A stretch of DNA of 64,000 nucleotides from Streptomyces sp. NRRL F-525 (GTDB lineage: Bacteria > Actinomycetota > Actinomycetes > Streptomycetales > Streptomycetaceae): assembly GCF_000716605.1 (NCBI RefSeq), contig NZ_JNXE01000027.1, positions 1-64,000 on the forward strand, given 5' to 3'. Shown here one piece after another: positions 1 through 9,202 of this stretch. A program made the translations under genes and the position numbers. Numbering within the stretch: position 1 is the stretch's first letter; every line of letters begins with the position of its first letter. The notes under the pieces were generated by a model. The model made no database searches and was not told the DNA's origin. It saw only the letters and a list, made by a program, of their open reading frames with translations.

Positions 1-6
1 TGCCTA

Positions 7-40
7 GTCTCGTGGGCTCGGAGATGTGTATAAGAGACAG
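7..40 (+). other. Illumina Nextera (Tn5) read-2 adapter left on the contig end
   Basis: These 34 bases equal the Nextera transposase adapter: GTCTCGTGGGCTCGG followed by the 19-bp Tn5 mosaic end (AGATGTGTATAAGAGACAG, 22-40). Bases 1-6 are probably also non-genomic. Genomic sequence begins at about 41. Reading through the adapter in frame gives the familiar artefact peptide containing MCIRDS, so it must not be included in the first gene. Confidence 0.97.
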
Positions 41-59
41 CTCCCCGAACGAGGTCCCC

Positions 60-2057
60 ATGCGTGTCCTCCGCACGCCCGCCCGACTCCGCCCCAGATC
101 GGTCCGCGCGAAGATTGTCGCCCTGCTGATGCTGCCCGTCGTGTCCCTGATGGCCCTGTGGGGCTTCGCCGCGGTCACCACCGCGTCGAGCATCGCGGCC
201 ACCGAGACAGCCAAGGACGTCAACGCCGAACTCCTCACCCCCGTAGCCGAGTTCGTCACCGCGGTGCAGGCCGAACGAACCGCCGCCCTGCGGCACGCGG
301 ACGCACCGGGCACCTTCACGAGCGCCACGAAGGCCACCGACAGGGCCGCCGCCGCGCTGCTCGACGGAGTCAACGCGTCCAGCTCCGACGCGGCACTCAT
401 CGACTCCACGCTGCCGTCCCGTATCGACAAGCTGGAGACGGACGCCGACGGCCTCGCGGCGCTGCGCGCACAGGCCACCGCCAAGGGCACCAAGTCGACG
501 GCCACGTACAGCGGTTACTCGGCGATCGTCGAGCACGGCTTCTCCGTCACCGGCGCGCTCACCGGCGACAAGACCGCCGCCGACGCCTCCGAGGCACGCG
601 TGGTGCTCGAACTGTCCCGGGCCCGCGAGGCAGTCGCCCGCGAGCAGGCGCTGCTCGGTGCCGCCCGCACCGGGGGCGAGCTGACGAAGGAGCAGTACGC
701 GCTGTTCGTCGGCGCCGTCGCCACCCAGCGCGAACTGCTCGCCCCCGCGGTCGCCGACCTCAGGGCCGAGCACCGGACGGCGTACCGCACGGTCCTCGAC
801 GGCACCGGCTACAGCCGACTCCAGGCGATCGAGAAGCGGGTGACCAGCGCGGGCCCCGGCACCCCGGCCGCGTCCGCCGGCTTCCTCAAGGGCTGGGACG
901 CCACCGTGGGCGGAGTCCTCAAGGGGCTCGGTACGGCCGAGACGGAGGCCGGTACGGGAGCCACGGCCGCCGCCGACCCCTTCGGCTGGGACACGCTCGG
1001 CGCCTCCGGGGTCGCCGTCGTGCTCGGCCTGGTCGGCGTACTGCTGTCGCTGCTCGTCTCCGTGCTCGTCGGCCGCGGCCTCATCGTCGAACTCCTCGAC
1101 CTGCGCAACTCCGCCCTCGAAGTCGCCGGCCGCCGCCTCCCGCAGGCCATGCGCCGACTGCACGCGGGCCAGGGCGTCGACATCGACGCCGAGGCCCCCC
1201 TGCGCCGCCTCGCCGGTGACGAACTGGCCCAGGTCGGCACCGCGTTGACCGCCGTCCAGCGCGCCGCCCTCAAGGCCGCCTCCGAACGCGCCGAACTCCT
1301 CAGCGGCATCTCCGGCGTGTACGTCAGCCTGGCCCGCCGCAGCCAGGTCCTGCTCCACCGCCAACTCGACCTCCTCGACGCGATGGTCCGCAGACAGCGC
1401 GACCCGGCCGAACTTCAAGAGCTCTACCGCGTCGACTACTTGGCCACGCGCATGCGCCGGCACTCCGAGAGCCTGCTGATCCTCTCCGGCATCGCGCCCG
1501 GTCGCGGCTGGCGGGACCCGATCCCGCTGTCCGACATCCTGCGCGCGGCCGTCGCCGAGATCGAGAACTCGGCCCGCGTCCAGCTCTGGGCCGTACCCAA
1601 GGTGTCGCTGACCGGCGGTTCCGTCGCCGACGTGATCCATCTGCTCGCCGAACTCGTCGAGAACGCGACCGCCTTCTCACCGCCCAGCACCCAGGTGCAG
1701 GTGCGGGCGGCCCGGATGCGCGAGGGCGTCCTCATCGAGGTCGAGGACAGCGGCTTCGGCATGAAGGACGACGCGATGGCCGACGCCAACCGCAAGATCC
1801 AGTCCGAGAAGGTCGACCTCCTCGACGCCAAGCAGATCGGCCTGTTCGTGGTCAACCGGCTGCGCGAACGGCAGGGCCTGCGCGTGGAGGTACGGCACTC
1901 GTCGAGCGGCGGGGTCACGGCCGCGGTGCTCATCCCCGAGACCCTGATGCGCGACGACATGCCGGTGGGGGATCAGCAACAGGCGCCCGGCGGGAGGGGG
2001 TTGGCGCCCGCGTCGGCCCTGGTCCCGAAGCAGCGGTTGCGCGGAGCCGGCGCCTGA
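60..2057 (+). CDS. Nitrate/nitrite-sensing-domain type sensor histidine kinase
   Basis: A 665-residue membrane sensor kinase of the NIT-domain family common in Streptomyces, often encoded with conservon-type partners. Residues about 20-40 form the first membrane segment. About 45-300 is the extracytoplasmic helical sensor region, with the typical AERTAAL helix. About 318-345 is the second membrane segment, followed by a HAMP-like linker. The C-terminal half has the pseudo-phosphoacceptor helix (SLARRSQVLLHRQLDLLD) and an HATPase_c domain with the N-box ELVENATAFSPP and a G-box DSGFGM. The canonical H-E/D phosphoacceptor is not seen, as is usual for this family. I chose the ATG at 60 because the in-frame extension to base 12 is adapter. 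The true gene could start further upstream, as the contig is broken here. No partner conservon genes follow; the next gene is a cell-wall amidase. Confidence 0.85.
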   Translation: MRVLRTPARLRPRSVRAKIVALLMLPVVSLMALWGFAAVTTASSIAATETAKDVNAELLTPVAEFVTAVQAERTAALRHADAPGTFTSATKATDRAAAALLDGVNASSSDAALIDSTLPSRIDKLETDADGLAALRAQATAKGTKSTATYSGYSAIVEHGFSVTGALTGDKTAADASEARVVLELSRAREAVAREQALLGAARTGGELTKEQYALFVGAVATQRELLAPAVADLRAEHRTAYRTVLDGTGYSRLQAIEKRVTSAGPGTPAASAGFLKGWDATVGGVLKGLGTAETEAGTGATAAADPFGWDTLGASGVAVVLGLVGVLLSLLVSVLVGRGLIVELLDLRNSALEVAGRRLPQAMRRLHAGQGVDIDAEAPLRRLAGDELAQVGTALTAVQRAALKAASERAELLSGISGVYVSLARRSQVLLHRQLDLLDAMVRRQRDPAELQELYRVDYLATRMRRHSESLLILSGIAPGRGWRDPIPLSDILRAAVAEIENSARVQLWAVPKVSLTGGSVADVIHLLAELVENATAFSPPSTQVQVRAARMREGVLIEVEDSGFGMKDDAMADANRKIQSEKVDLLDAKQIGLFVVNRLRERQGLRVEVRHSSSGGVTAAVLIPETLMRDDMPVGDQQQAPGGRGLAPASALVPKQRLRGAGA

Positions 2058-2088
2058 GATCGCACTCTTCGCACCATCTCCACACAGA

Positions 2089-2108
2089 TGTACCGCAATC
2101 GCGGTACA
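2089..2108. promoter_or_regulatory. 20-bp inverted repeat upstream of the amidase gene
   Basis: Perfect 8-bp arms TGTACCGC and GCGGTACA are separated by AATC. The repeat lies 31 bp after the kinase stop and 66 bp before the amidase start. It could be an operator or a small stem-loop; no T-tract follows, so a terminator is less likely. Confidence 0.4.
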
Positions 2109-2174
2109 GGTGGGGCGGATGGGACGGATAGGTTCGTTTGATACTTCAAGTGCACCACCGGAAAGGTCAGTTCC

Positions 2175-3296
2175 GTGTCCGACACCCCCACACCGTCGTC
2201 CCCCACTCCGTCCCACCGCCGGAAGCGGTCCCTCTCGCGTCGCGGCGCGATAGGGGCCGCCGGAGCCGTAGCCGCCGGGGCCGCCCTCACCCCGGTGGTC
2301 TTCGCGGCCACCGACTCCGGCTCCATGTCCGCCACCGACGAGACCCCCTCGGGCACCAAGCCGGAGACGTTCCCGGCCACCCGCACCGCGACCGCCACCG
2401 GGACCACCCCGGCCACCACCACCTTCGCCGCGTCCTACGTCGGCCTGCGCTGGACCGGCACCCAGGACGGCGCCGGAATCCGCCTCGCGGACGGCGACTG
2501 GCAGCAGACCGGCACCGGTTGCGCGACCGTGGACGGCGGCGGTACGGCCCTGGTCGCGGCCGACGAGGCCACCAGCTACCAGGTGAAGGCACCGGCCGGC
2601 GCGACGGACGTACGCTCGGTCGCCATCGACTGCACCCGCGGCCCGGGCCACACCTTCCACGTGCCGTCCGAGGCGACCCGCGTCCGGGGCGTCCGCTACC
2701 TCTCGCGCCCGGCCTGGGGCGCCGACGAGTCGAAGCGGTACAAGGACGGCAAGGTCAACACGCCTGAGGCGTACTATCCGTTGCAGTCGATCACGGTCCA
2801 CCACACGGACACCCCGAACGCCGACCCGGACCCGGCCGCGACCGTCCGCGGGATCTACGAGTACCACGCGATCACCCTCGACTGGGGCGACATCGGCTAC
2901 CACTTCCTGATCGACGAGGCAGGCGTGATCTACGAGGGCCGCTACTCCGGCGACGACCTCGTCCCGGCCTTCGACAAGAACGGCAACCTCGTCACCGCCT
3001 TCCACACGGCGGGCTTCAACTCCGGCAACCTCGGCATCGCCCTCATCGGCAACCTCGTAGCCCAGCCCCCGACCGATGCGGCCAAGGCCTCCCTGATCCG
3101 CCTGATCAAGGTAATCACCCGCTTCAAGGGCCTGGACCCCCAAGCGAAGATCACCTACACCAACCCGGTAAACGGCGTAAAGAAGGACAACGAAACCATC
3201 AGCGGCCACAGGGACTGGCTACAGACGGACTGCCCCGGCCAAACGATGTACGACTTGCTGAGCGAGGTACGAAGCTCAGCGGCAGCGCCCCGTTAG
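2175..3296 (+). CDS. Tat-exported peptidoglycan-recognition N-acetylmuramoyl-L-alanine amidase
   Basis: A 373-residue secreted amidase (PGRP/Amidase_2 fold) expected to cleave the MurNAc-L-Ala bond of peptidoglycan outside the membrane. The GTG start at 2175 has a GAAAGG ribosome site 8 bp upstream. The N-terminus has a twin-arginine signal (RRKRSLSRRGAIGAAG) and a hydrophobic Ala/Gly core. A Thr/Ala-rich linker and a small beta-rich region (about 80-170) precede the PGRP domain (about 175-365). Zinc-ligand motifs are visible: HHTDT, GHRDW and DCPGQ. The catalytic Tyr is in GYHFLID. All amidase residues are therefore present and it should be an active enzyme rather than a recognition-only PGRP. 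The stop codon lies inside a dispersed Streptomyces repeat that starts at 3294. Confidence 0.9.
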   Translation: MSDTPTPSSPTPSHRRKRSLSRRGAIGAAGAVAAGAALTPVVFAATDSGSMSATDETPSGTKPETFPATRTATATGTTPATTTFAASYVGLRWTGTQDGAGIRLADGDWQQTGTGCATVDGGGTALVAADEATSYQVKAPAGATDVRSVAIDCTRGPGHTFHVPSEATRVRGVRYLSRPAWGADESKRYKDGKVNTPEAYYPLQSITVHHTDTPNADPDPAATVRGIYEYHAITLDWGDIGYHFLIDEAGVIYEGRYSGDDLVPAFDKNGNLVTAFHTAGFNSGNLGIALIGNLVAQPPTDAAKASLIRLIKVITRFKGLDPQAKITYTNPVNGVKKDNETISGHRDWLQTDCPGQTMYDLLSEVRSSAAAPR

Positions 3297-3336
3297 GGGC
3301 GCGGGGAACTGCGCGACCAGCCACAGCGGACCCGCG
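3294..3336 (+). repeat. Dispersed Streptomyces intergenic repeat, copy A (short form)
   Basis: It begins TAGGGGCGCGGGGAACTGCG and continues GACCAGCCACAGCGGACCCG. It is related to copies at 14692-14768, 37694-37765 and 44291-44364. This copy lacks the central CGGCTCCGCC/CGGCGG arm, and its first three bases are the stop codon of the amidase gene. Confidence 0.75.
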
Positions 3337-3414
3337 GACTCCGACGGCGCTTCGTGGCTACCCGGGCGGAGCGCCTAGGCTGGGAGGCTGACCGTCCCCC
3401 CTGTCAGGAGAGAA

Positions 3415-5217
3415 ATGGCCGTCAACCTGGTCAATGTCGAGAACGTCAGCAAGGTGTACGGCACCCGTGCCCTGCTCGACGGCGTCTCGCTCGGTGTCTC
3501 CGAAGGGGACCGGATCGGGGTCGTGGGCCGCAACGGAGACGGCAAGACCACCCTGATCCGGATGCTCGCCAAGCTGGAGGAGTCCGACACCGGCCGCGTC
3601 ACCCACTCCGGAGGACTCCGCCTCGGCGTCCTCACCCAGCACGACTCCCTCGACCCGGAGGCGACCGTCCGCCACGAGGTCATCCGGGACATGGCCGACC
3701 ACGAGTGGGCGGGCAACGCCAAGATCCGCGACGTACTGACCGGACTCTTCGGCGGCCTGGACATGCCGGGCTTCCCGCAGGGACTCGACACCGTCATCGG
3801 CCCGCTCTCCGGCGGCGAGCGCCGCCGTATCGCGCTCGCGAAACTGCTCATCGAGGACCAGGACCTGGTCGTCCTGGACGAGCCCACGAACCACCTCGAC
3901 GTCGAGGGCATCGCCTGGCTCGCCCAGCACCTGCGCGAGCGGCGTTCCGCGCTCGTCTGCGTGACGCACGACCGCTGGTTCCTGGACCAGGTCTGCACGC
4001 GGATGTGGGACGTGCAGAAGGGCGACGTCTACGAGTACGAGGGCGGCTACACCGACTACGTCTTCGCCCGTGCCGAGCGCGAGCGCATCGCCGCCACCGA
4101 GGAGACCAAGCGGCAGAACCTGGTCCGCAAGGAGCTGGCCTGGCTGCGCCGCGGCGCCCCGGCCCGTACGTCCAAGCCGCGCTTCCGCGTCGAGGCCGCC
4201 AACGAACTGATCGCTGACGTACCGCCGCCGCGTGACACCAGCGAGTTGATGAAGTTCGCGTCGTCGCGCCTCGGCCGTACGGTCTTCGACCTGGAGGACG
4301 TGACCGTCCAGGCCGGGCCCAAAGTCCTTCTGAAGCACATCACTTGGCACCTCGGCCCCGGCGACCGCGTCGGCCTGGTCGGGGTCAACGGCGCCGGAAA
4401 GACCTCCCTCCTGCGCGCCCTCGCCGAGGCCGCCCGCAGCGACGGCGACACCCAGCCCGCGGCCGGAAAGGTGGTCGTAGGAAAGACGGTGAAGCTCGCC
4501 TACCTCTCGCAGGAGGTGGCCGAACTCAAGCCCACGCTGCGGGTGTTGGAGGCCGTGCAGCAGGTGCGCGAGCGCGTCGACCTCGGCAAGGGGCGGGAGA
4601 TGACCGCCGGGCAGCTGTGCGAGACGTTCGGCTTCAACAAGGAGAAGCAGTGGACGCCGGTCGGGGACCTGTCGGGTGGTGAGCGGCGCAGGCTGCAACT
4701 CCTCCGGCTCCTCATGGACGAGCCCAACGTCCTCTTCCTCGACGAGCCCACGAACGACCTCGACATCGAGACCCTGACCCAGCTGGAGGACGTCCTCGAC
4801 GGCTGGCCGGGGTCGATGATCGTGATCTCCCACGACCGGTTCTTCGTCGAGCGCACCACCGACAAGGTGTACGCCCTCCTCGGCGACGCGACCCTGCGGA
4901 TGCTGCCGCGCGGGATCGACGAGTACCTGGAGCGGCGCCACCGTATGGAGGAGGTCGCCGCGGCCGCCGTCCCCGTCGTGGAGAAGGCCGCACCCGCCGT
5001 GAGCGCCGCCGACCAGCGGGCCGCGAAGAAGGAACTCCAGAAGATCGAGCGGCAGTTGGACAAGGTCTCCGAGAAGGAGGCCAAGCTGCACGCCCAAATC
5101 GCGGACAACGCCACGGACTTCGCGAAGGTGGCCGAACTGGACGCTCAGCTACGGGACTTGAGCGGCGAGCGGGACGAGCTGGAGATGCGGTGGCTGGAAC
5201 TCGCCGAGGACGCGTGA
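3415..5217 (+). CDS. ABC-F family ATP-binding protein (duplicated ATPase)
   Basis: A 600-residue soluble ABC-F protein with two nucleotide-binding domains and no membrane domain. Domain 1 (about 5-250) has Walker A GRNGDGKTT, signature LSGGERRR and Walker B LVVLDEPTNHLD. A charged linker with the ERxRIAATEETKRQN helix follows. Domain 2 (about 285-510) has GVNGAGKTS, LSGGERRR and LFLDEPTNDLD. A C-terminal Lys/Glu-rich coiled coil (about 535-600) resembles the Uup/EttA-like C-terminal domain. ABC-F proteins act on the ribosome or in DNA-structure tolerance; which one applies here cannot be told from sequence. AGGAG at 3406-3410 fits the ATG at 3415. A TAGGCT hexamer at 3376-3381 could be a -10 element. 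It is closed by a strong terminator at 5250. Confidence 0.9.
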   Translation: MAVNLVNVENVSKVYGTRALLDGVSLGVSEGDRIGVVGRNGDGKTTLIRMLAKLEESDTGRVTHSGGLRLGVLTQHDSLDPEATVRHEVIRDMADHEWAGNAKIRDVLTGLFGGLDMPGFPQGLDTVIGPLSGGERRRIALAKLLIEDQDLVVLDEPTNHLDVEGIAWLAQHLRERRSALVCVTHDRWFLDQVCTRMWDVQKGDVYEYEGGYTDYVFARAERERIAATEETKRQNLVRKELAWLRRGAPARTSKPRFRVEAANELIADVPPPRDTSELMKFASSRLGRTVFDLEDVTVQAGPKVLLKHITWHLGPGDRVGLVGVNGAGKTSLLRALAEAARSDGDTQPAAGKVVVGKTVKLAYLSQEVAELKPTLRVLEAVQQVRERVDLGKGREMTAGQLCETFGFNKEKQWTPVGDLSGGERRRLQLLRLLMDEPNVLFLDEPTNDLDIETLTQLEDVLDGWPGSMIVISHDRFFVERTTDKVYALLGDATLRMLPRGIDEYLERRHRMEEVAAAAVPVVEKAAPAVSAADQRAAKKELQKIERQLDKVSEKEAKLHAQIADNATDFAKVAELDAQLRDLSGERDELEMRWLELAEDA

Positions 5218-5249
5218 AGGGTGCGTGAAGGCGCATAACGGGGGCGTCA

Positions 5250-5289
5250 CGGGCCGGTCCTCCCTTGGGAACAGGGAGGAACCGGCCCG
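5250..5289 (+). terminator. Rho-independent terminator after the ABC-F gene
   Basis: A 16-bp stem (CGGGCCGGTCCTCCCT with AGGGAGGAACCGGCCCG, one bulged base) with a loop of about 7 nt is followed by TTCTTC. Confidence 0.85.
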
Positions 5290-5417
5290 TTCTTCATGGA
5301 CAGCTCAGTGATAGAAAGGGCCGTCTGAGAACTGTCTGAGCACTGTTGAATACGACTCTGGGTCCTTCGCGAACCTCAGGGCGTGGCTAAAAATCAGTGA
5401 ACGAGGGGGAGCCGCTG

Positions 5418-7106
5418 ATGACTCAGCCGCCCGAACAGCCGCCGTCCGGCGGTTACGGAGCGCCGCCGAACCAACCGCCACAGCCACCATCCGGCGGCTT
5501 CGGGGCTCCTGTTCCACCGACGCCCGGTTACGGCTATCCGCAGCAGCCACCACAACAGCCCGGCCCCTACGGCTATCCGCAGCAGCCGGGCCCGTACGGG
5601 CAGCAGCCCGGTTACGGATATCCGCCGCCCTCGCCCCAGTTCGCCCCGCCGTCACCCCCCGGCGGCGGCTCCCGCAACCCCTTCAAGGGGAAGCCCGCGC
5701 TGGTGATCGCGGCAGCGGTGGCCGGACTCCTCGTCGTCGGCGGCACGGTGTGGGCGGTCACCAGCGGCGGTGACGACAAGAAGCCGGTCGCGGAGAAGAG
5801 CGACAGCCCGTCGCCCTCCGCCAGCGGCACGGCCGACGACCCCGCCAACCCCGGCGACGGCAGCGGCGACGGCGCCAAGGACCCCGAGAACCTCAACGAG
5901 GGCCGCAAGTCCGGCGAGGCGAAGGTGCTCTGGTACAAGGAGGCGCCGGACGCGCCCGGTTCCGGCGCCGACGCCCCCGGCATGTGGATCACCGGCAAGA
6001 CGGCGGTGAAGGCGGCGTACAAGGAACTCGTCGCCTACAACGTGGGCAACGGCAACCCGACTTGGCCCGCGGTCACCTTCCCGCAGAAGATCTGCGCGGT
6101 CACCGCGCAGCAGTCGTCCGACGGCAAGATCGTCGTGGCGTACGAGAGCGGTGTCAGCGACAACGCCAAGTGCAACCAGCTCCAGCAGCTCGACCTGAGC
6201 ACGGGGGCGAAGGGCTGGACGGCGGTCGTGCCGGACGGCGACCTCTTCGACAGCGCGCTCAGCATCGGGCTGTCCGTCACCGGCAAGACGCTGATGGTGG
6301 GCCGTTCGGAGTCCGGGATCGCGTACGACATCGACACCGGCAAGAAGCTCTACGAGAAGAAGAAGTACGGCGCTGCCTGCTTCCCGGGCGCGTTCGCGGG
6401 CGGCGCCAAGCTGATCTCGGTCGCGTCCTGCGGGGCGGGTTCCTCCACCGAGCACGACGAGGTGCAGGAGCTGGACCCGGCGACCGGCAAGGCCAGGTGG
6501 ACCAAGTCGATCCCCAAGGGCTGGACGGTCGGCCATGTCTACTCCGTGGACCCGGTCGTCCTCTACATGACCGACTCGGACAACAAGCACTGGAACATCT
6601 CGACGCTGAAGAACGACGGTTCGGTCCGCTCGCAGGTCGACTCCAAGGCCGCGTTCGCACCCACCTGCGGTTCGTCGTTCGTCGACAGCGACCTCCAGGG
6701 CTGCCAGGGCGTCGCGGTCGACGCGAGCACCCTGTACCTCCCGACGGACGCGACGACCGGCGCCAACCAGATCGTCGCGATCGACCTCGCCACCGGCAAG
6801 GAGAAGTGGCGCGTCAAGTCACCCGCGTCCGAGTCGATGGTCCCGGTCAAGGTCCAGGGCGGCAAGCTCGTCGCCTACGTCGAGGCGTCCTACGACGCGG
6901 GCGGCCAGGTCGTGTCCATCCCGACGGCAGGCTCCTCGCACGCGACGACGAAGCTGCTGCAGATGCCGTCCGGCACCGCGCAGATCGAGTCGAGCTTCTT
7001 CTCCCGGGACATCGACTACGTCGACGGGCGCTTCTACATCTCGTCGACCAGGCTGAACGGCAATGACGACACGAAGGAGAAGTTGATGCTCGCGTACGGC
7101 AAGTGA
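5418..7106 (+). CDS. Membrane-anchored PQQ-like beta-propeller protein, copy 1
   Basis: A 562-residue protein with three parts. The N-terminal cytoplasmic tail (about 1-90) is rich in Pro, Gly, Tyr and Gln, with repeated GYPQQP blocks. One membrane helix follows ([22 protein letters not shown], about 95-117). Next come a Ser/Asp/Gly linker and a large extracytoplasmic PQQ-like (WD40-type) beta-propeller. Propeller blades are seen as repeated 'DLxTGxxxW' units ([30 protein letters not shown]). I chose the ATG at 5418 because GAGGGGGA lies 7 bp upstream; an in-frame GTG at 5397 is less well placed. Paired cysteines in the propeller suggest disulfides outside the cell. Function is unknown; such proteins are often scaffolds or receptors. 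It is followed 46 bp later by a paralogue. Confidence 0.8.
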   Translation: MTQPPEQPPSGGYGAPPNQPPQPPSGGFGAPVPPTPGYGYPQQPPQQPGPYGYPQQPGPYGQQPGYGYPPPSPQFAPPSPPGGGSRNPFKGKPALVIAAAVAGLLVVGGTVWAVTSGGDDKKPVAEKSDSPSPSASGTADDPANPGDGSGDGAKDPENLNEGRKSGEAKVLWYKEAPDAPGSGADAPGMWITGKTAVKAAYKELVAYNVGNGNPTWPAVTFPQKICAVTAQQSSDGKIVVAYESGVSDNAKCNQLQQLDLSTGAKGWTAVVPDGDLFDSALSIGLSVTGKTLMVGRSESGIAYDIDTGKKLYEKKKYGAACFPGAFAGGAKLISVASCGAGSSTEHDEVQELDPATGKARWTKSIPKGWTVGHVYSVDPVVLYMTDSDNKHWNISTLKNDGSVRSQVDSKAAFAPTCGSSFVDSDLQGCQGVAVDASTLYLPTDATTGANQIVAIDLATGKEKWRVKSPASESMVPVKVQGGKLVAYVEASYDAGGQVVSIPTAGSSHATTKLLQMPSGTAQIESSFFSRDIDYVDGRFYISSTRLNGNDDTKEKLMLAYGK

Positions 7107-7152
7107 GACCCCGACTTCTCCCCGCCCCGCCGTCCTCCCCGAGGTACTCGTC

Positions 7153-8970
7153 ATGACCACGCCCCCACCGCCCCCGCCGAACCAGCCCCCGCAGGGCGGC
7201 TTCGGCCCACCCCAGGACCAGCCCCCGCAGCAGCCGCCCCAGACCCCGCCGGGCTACGGCCACCCGCAGGCGCCTCCGCCCCAGCAGCCGGTCTACGGCT
7301 ACCCCCAGGCACCCCAGCAGCCCCAGCCGCCCCAGGGCCCCCCGCAGGCCCCGCCGCCCGGCTACGGCTACCCGGGCCAGCAGCCGAACCCGTACGCGCA
7401 GCCGCAGCAGCCGTACGGTCAGCCGCAGCAGCCCAACCCCTATGGCCAGCAGCCGGGTTACGGCTACCCGGGCCAGCCGACCATGCCGCTGCACCCGCAG
7501 CCGGGCCAACCGGGCGGCGGCGGGCGGAAGTTCGGGGCGCCCGCGGTGATCATCACCGCCGCGGTCGTCGCGATCGCGCTGATCGTCGGCGGCGGGATCT
7601 GGTACGCGTCCTCGTCCGGCAAGAAGGACGACGACACGAAGAAGACCGCGACCGCCGGCGGCTCCACGGGCGGCACCAACGACAAGGGCGGCACCACGTC
7701 CGGCGGCAAGGAAAAGGTGCCCGCCGACACCGCGTCCAAGGTCCTCTTCGAGGTCCCGATGCCCAAGGTCAGCGACACGATGGTGACTTCGGGCTCCTGG
7801 CTCACCGACAAGGTGTACGCCAAGACCGGCAGCGCCGAGGTCGTCGGCTACAACCGCGACACCGGCGCCAAGCAGTGGACGATCAAGCTCCCCGGCCCGG
7901 TCTGCCAGGCGACGAAGCACACCACCACGGACGGCAAGACGGCCATCCTCTACGAGCCCGCCATGCCGACCAAGGACAAGCCCTCGCACGGCTGTAGCCA
8001 GATCGCGGCGATCGACCTCAACACAGGCACCAAGTTGTGGACGAAGACCGCCAACTCCGGTGACCAGCCGATCAGTTTCGAGAACGTCACCGTCAGCGCG
8101 AACACGGTCGCCGTGGGCAGCACCGACGGCGGCGCCGCCTTCGACATCTCCACCGGCAAGGTCCTGTGGAGCCCGAAGACCGCCGACTGCTACGACGCCG
8201 GGTACGGCGGCGGCGCCAAGCTGGTCGCGGTGCGCCGGTGCGGTACGTACGACGCGCCCGTGCTCCACATCCAGACCATCGACCCGGTCTCCGGGAAGGT
8301 GCTCTCGGACTACAAGATGGCCGAGGGCATCGAGTACGCGAGCATCGTGTCGACCGACCCGCTGGTCGTCGCGGCCGACGTCGGCGACAGCGCGGGCGAC
8401 GGCAGCGGCGTCTCGGACTTCTTCTCCATCGACAACAAGACGGGCGCGCTGCGCTCGCACATCCCGGCGCCGGGCAAGCAGTACGCGGCCCGCTGCGACG
8501 GCATCACCCGGGTCGAGTACTGCACCGAACTCGCCGTAGGGAACGACCGGTTGTACGTGCCGACCGAGGAGCACGACGGTTCGGGCGACTCCTACAGCCA
8601 GACCAACGAGATCGTCGCCTTCGACCTCGCCACCGGCAAGCAGACCGGCCAGCGCGCGGACGCGGGCGAGGGGTACACGATCACCCCGCTGCGCATGGAC
8701 GGCAGCAACGTCATCGCCTACAAGTCCCCGCCGTACAACAAGGGCGGCCAGATCGTCAGCATCGACGGCACCTCCTTCAAAGAGACCAAGCTGCTGGAGA
8801 ACCCGAGCACGGAGACGGTACGGAGCACGGAGACCACCTTCCTCCCGGACTACGCGGAGATCCTCTACGGCGAGGGCCACCTCTACATGTCGGCGGTCTA
8901 CGCGGACAAGGCGTCGTCGTCGTCAACGGGCGACAAGGACTTGGCGATCGCCTTCGGCACAACGAGCTGA
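7153..8970 (+). CDS. Membrane-anchored PQQ-like beta-propeller protein, copy 2
   Basis: A 605-residue paralogue of the preceding protein with the same plan. The Pro/Gln/Gly/Tyr-rich N-terminal tail runs from about 1-120 with GYGYPGQQP repeats. A membrane helix (about 134-153, [20 protein letters not shown]) is followed by a Lys/Thr/Gly linker and a beta-propeller with blades marked by 'DxxTGxxxW' ([40 protein letters not shown]). Cysteine pairs (CQATKH..CSQ, DCYDAG..RRCG, RCDG..EYC) occur at positions similar to those of copy 1. The two genes are probably one operon and look like a local duplication. No enzymatic motif was recognised. Confidence 0.8.
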   Translation: MTTPPPPPPNQPPQGGFGPPQDQPPQQPPQTPPGYGHPQAPPPQQPVYGYPQAPQQPQPPQGPPQAPPPGYGYPGQQPNPYAQPQQPYGQPQQPNPYGQQPGYGYPGQPTMPLHPQPGQPGGGGRKFGAPAVIITAAVVAIALIVGGGIWYASSSGKKDDDTKKTATAGGSTGGTNDKGGTTSGGKEKVPADTASKVLFEVPMPKVSDTMVTSGSWLTDKVYAKTGSAEVVGYNRDTGAKQWTIKLPGPVCQATKHTTTDGKTAILYEPAMPTKDKPSHGCSQIAAIDLNTGTKLWTKTANSGDQPISFENVTVSANTVAVGSTDGGAAFDISTGKVLWSPKTADCYDAGYGGGAKLVAVRRCGTYDAPVLHIQTIDPVSGKVLSDYKMAEGIEYASIVSTDPLVVAADVGDSAGDGSGVSDFFSIDNKTGALRSHIPAPGKQYAARCDGITRVEYCTELAVGNDRLYVPTEEHDGSGDSYSQTNEIVAFDLATGKQTGQRADAGEGYTITPLRMDGSNVIAYKSPPYNKGGQIVSIDGTSFKETKLLENPSTETVRSTETTFLPDYAEILYGEGHLYMSAVYADKASSSSTGDKDLAIAFGTTS

Positions 8971-9202
8971 CCCAAAACCCTCAGCACCCCCACGGCCCCC
9001 AGCACCCCCACCACTCCCGAATGCCAGGAATGCGAAAAAGTCCGTCGATCTGGGGCACTTCTCTCCAGTAGGGGCAGCGCAACGTCGAACAAGCGTGTAG
9101 CTTCCGGGGGCATGAAGAGCGGGGGTGCTGGGGGCCCTCTGTTCTTGGGGACCGGTGGGCATCCATAGTGGGCATCCATTGGGGGGACTGGGGGGTTGCT
9201 CG

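Noticed and set aside
12..59. N-terminal extension of the first kinase
   Set aside because: It is the translation of the sequencing adapter plus a few untranslated bases.
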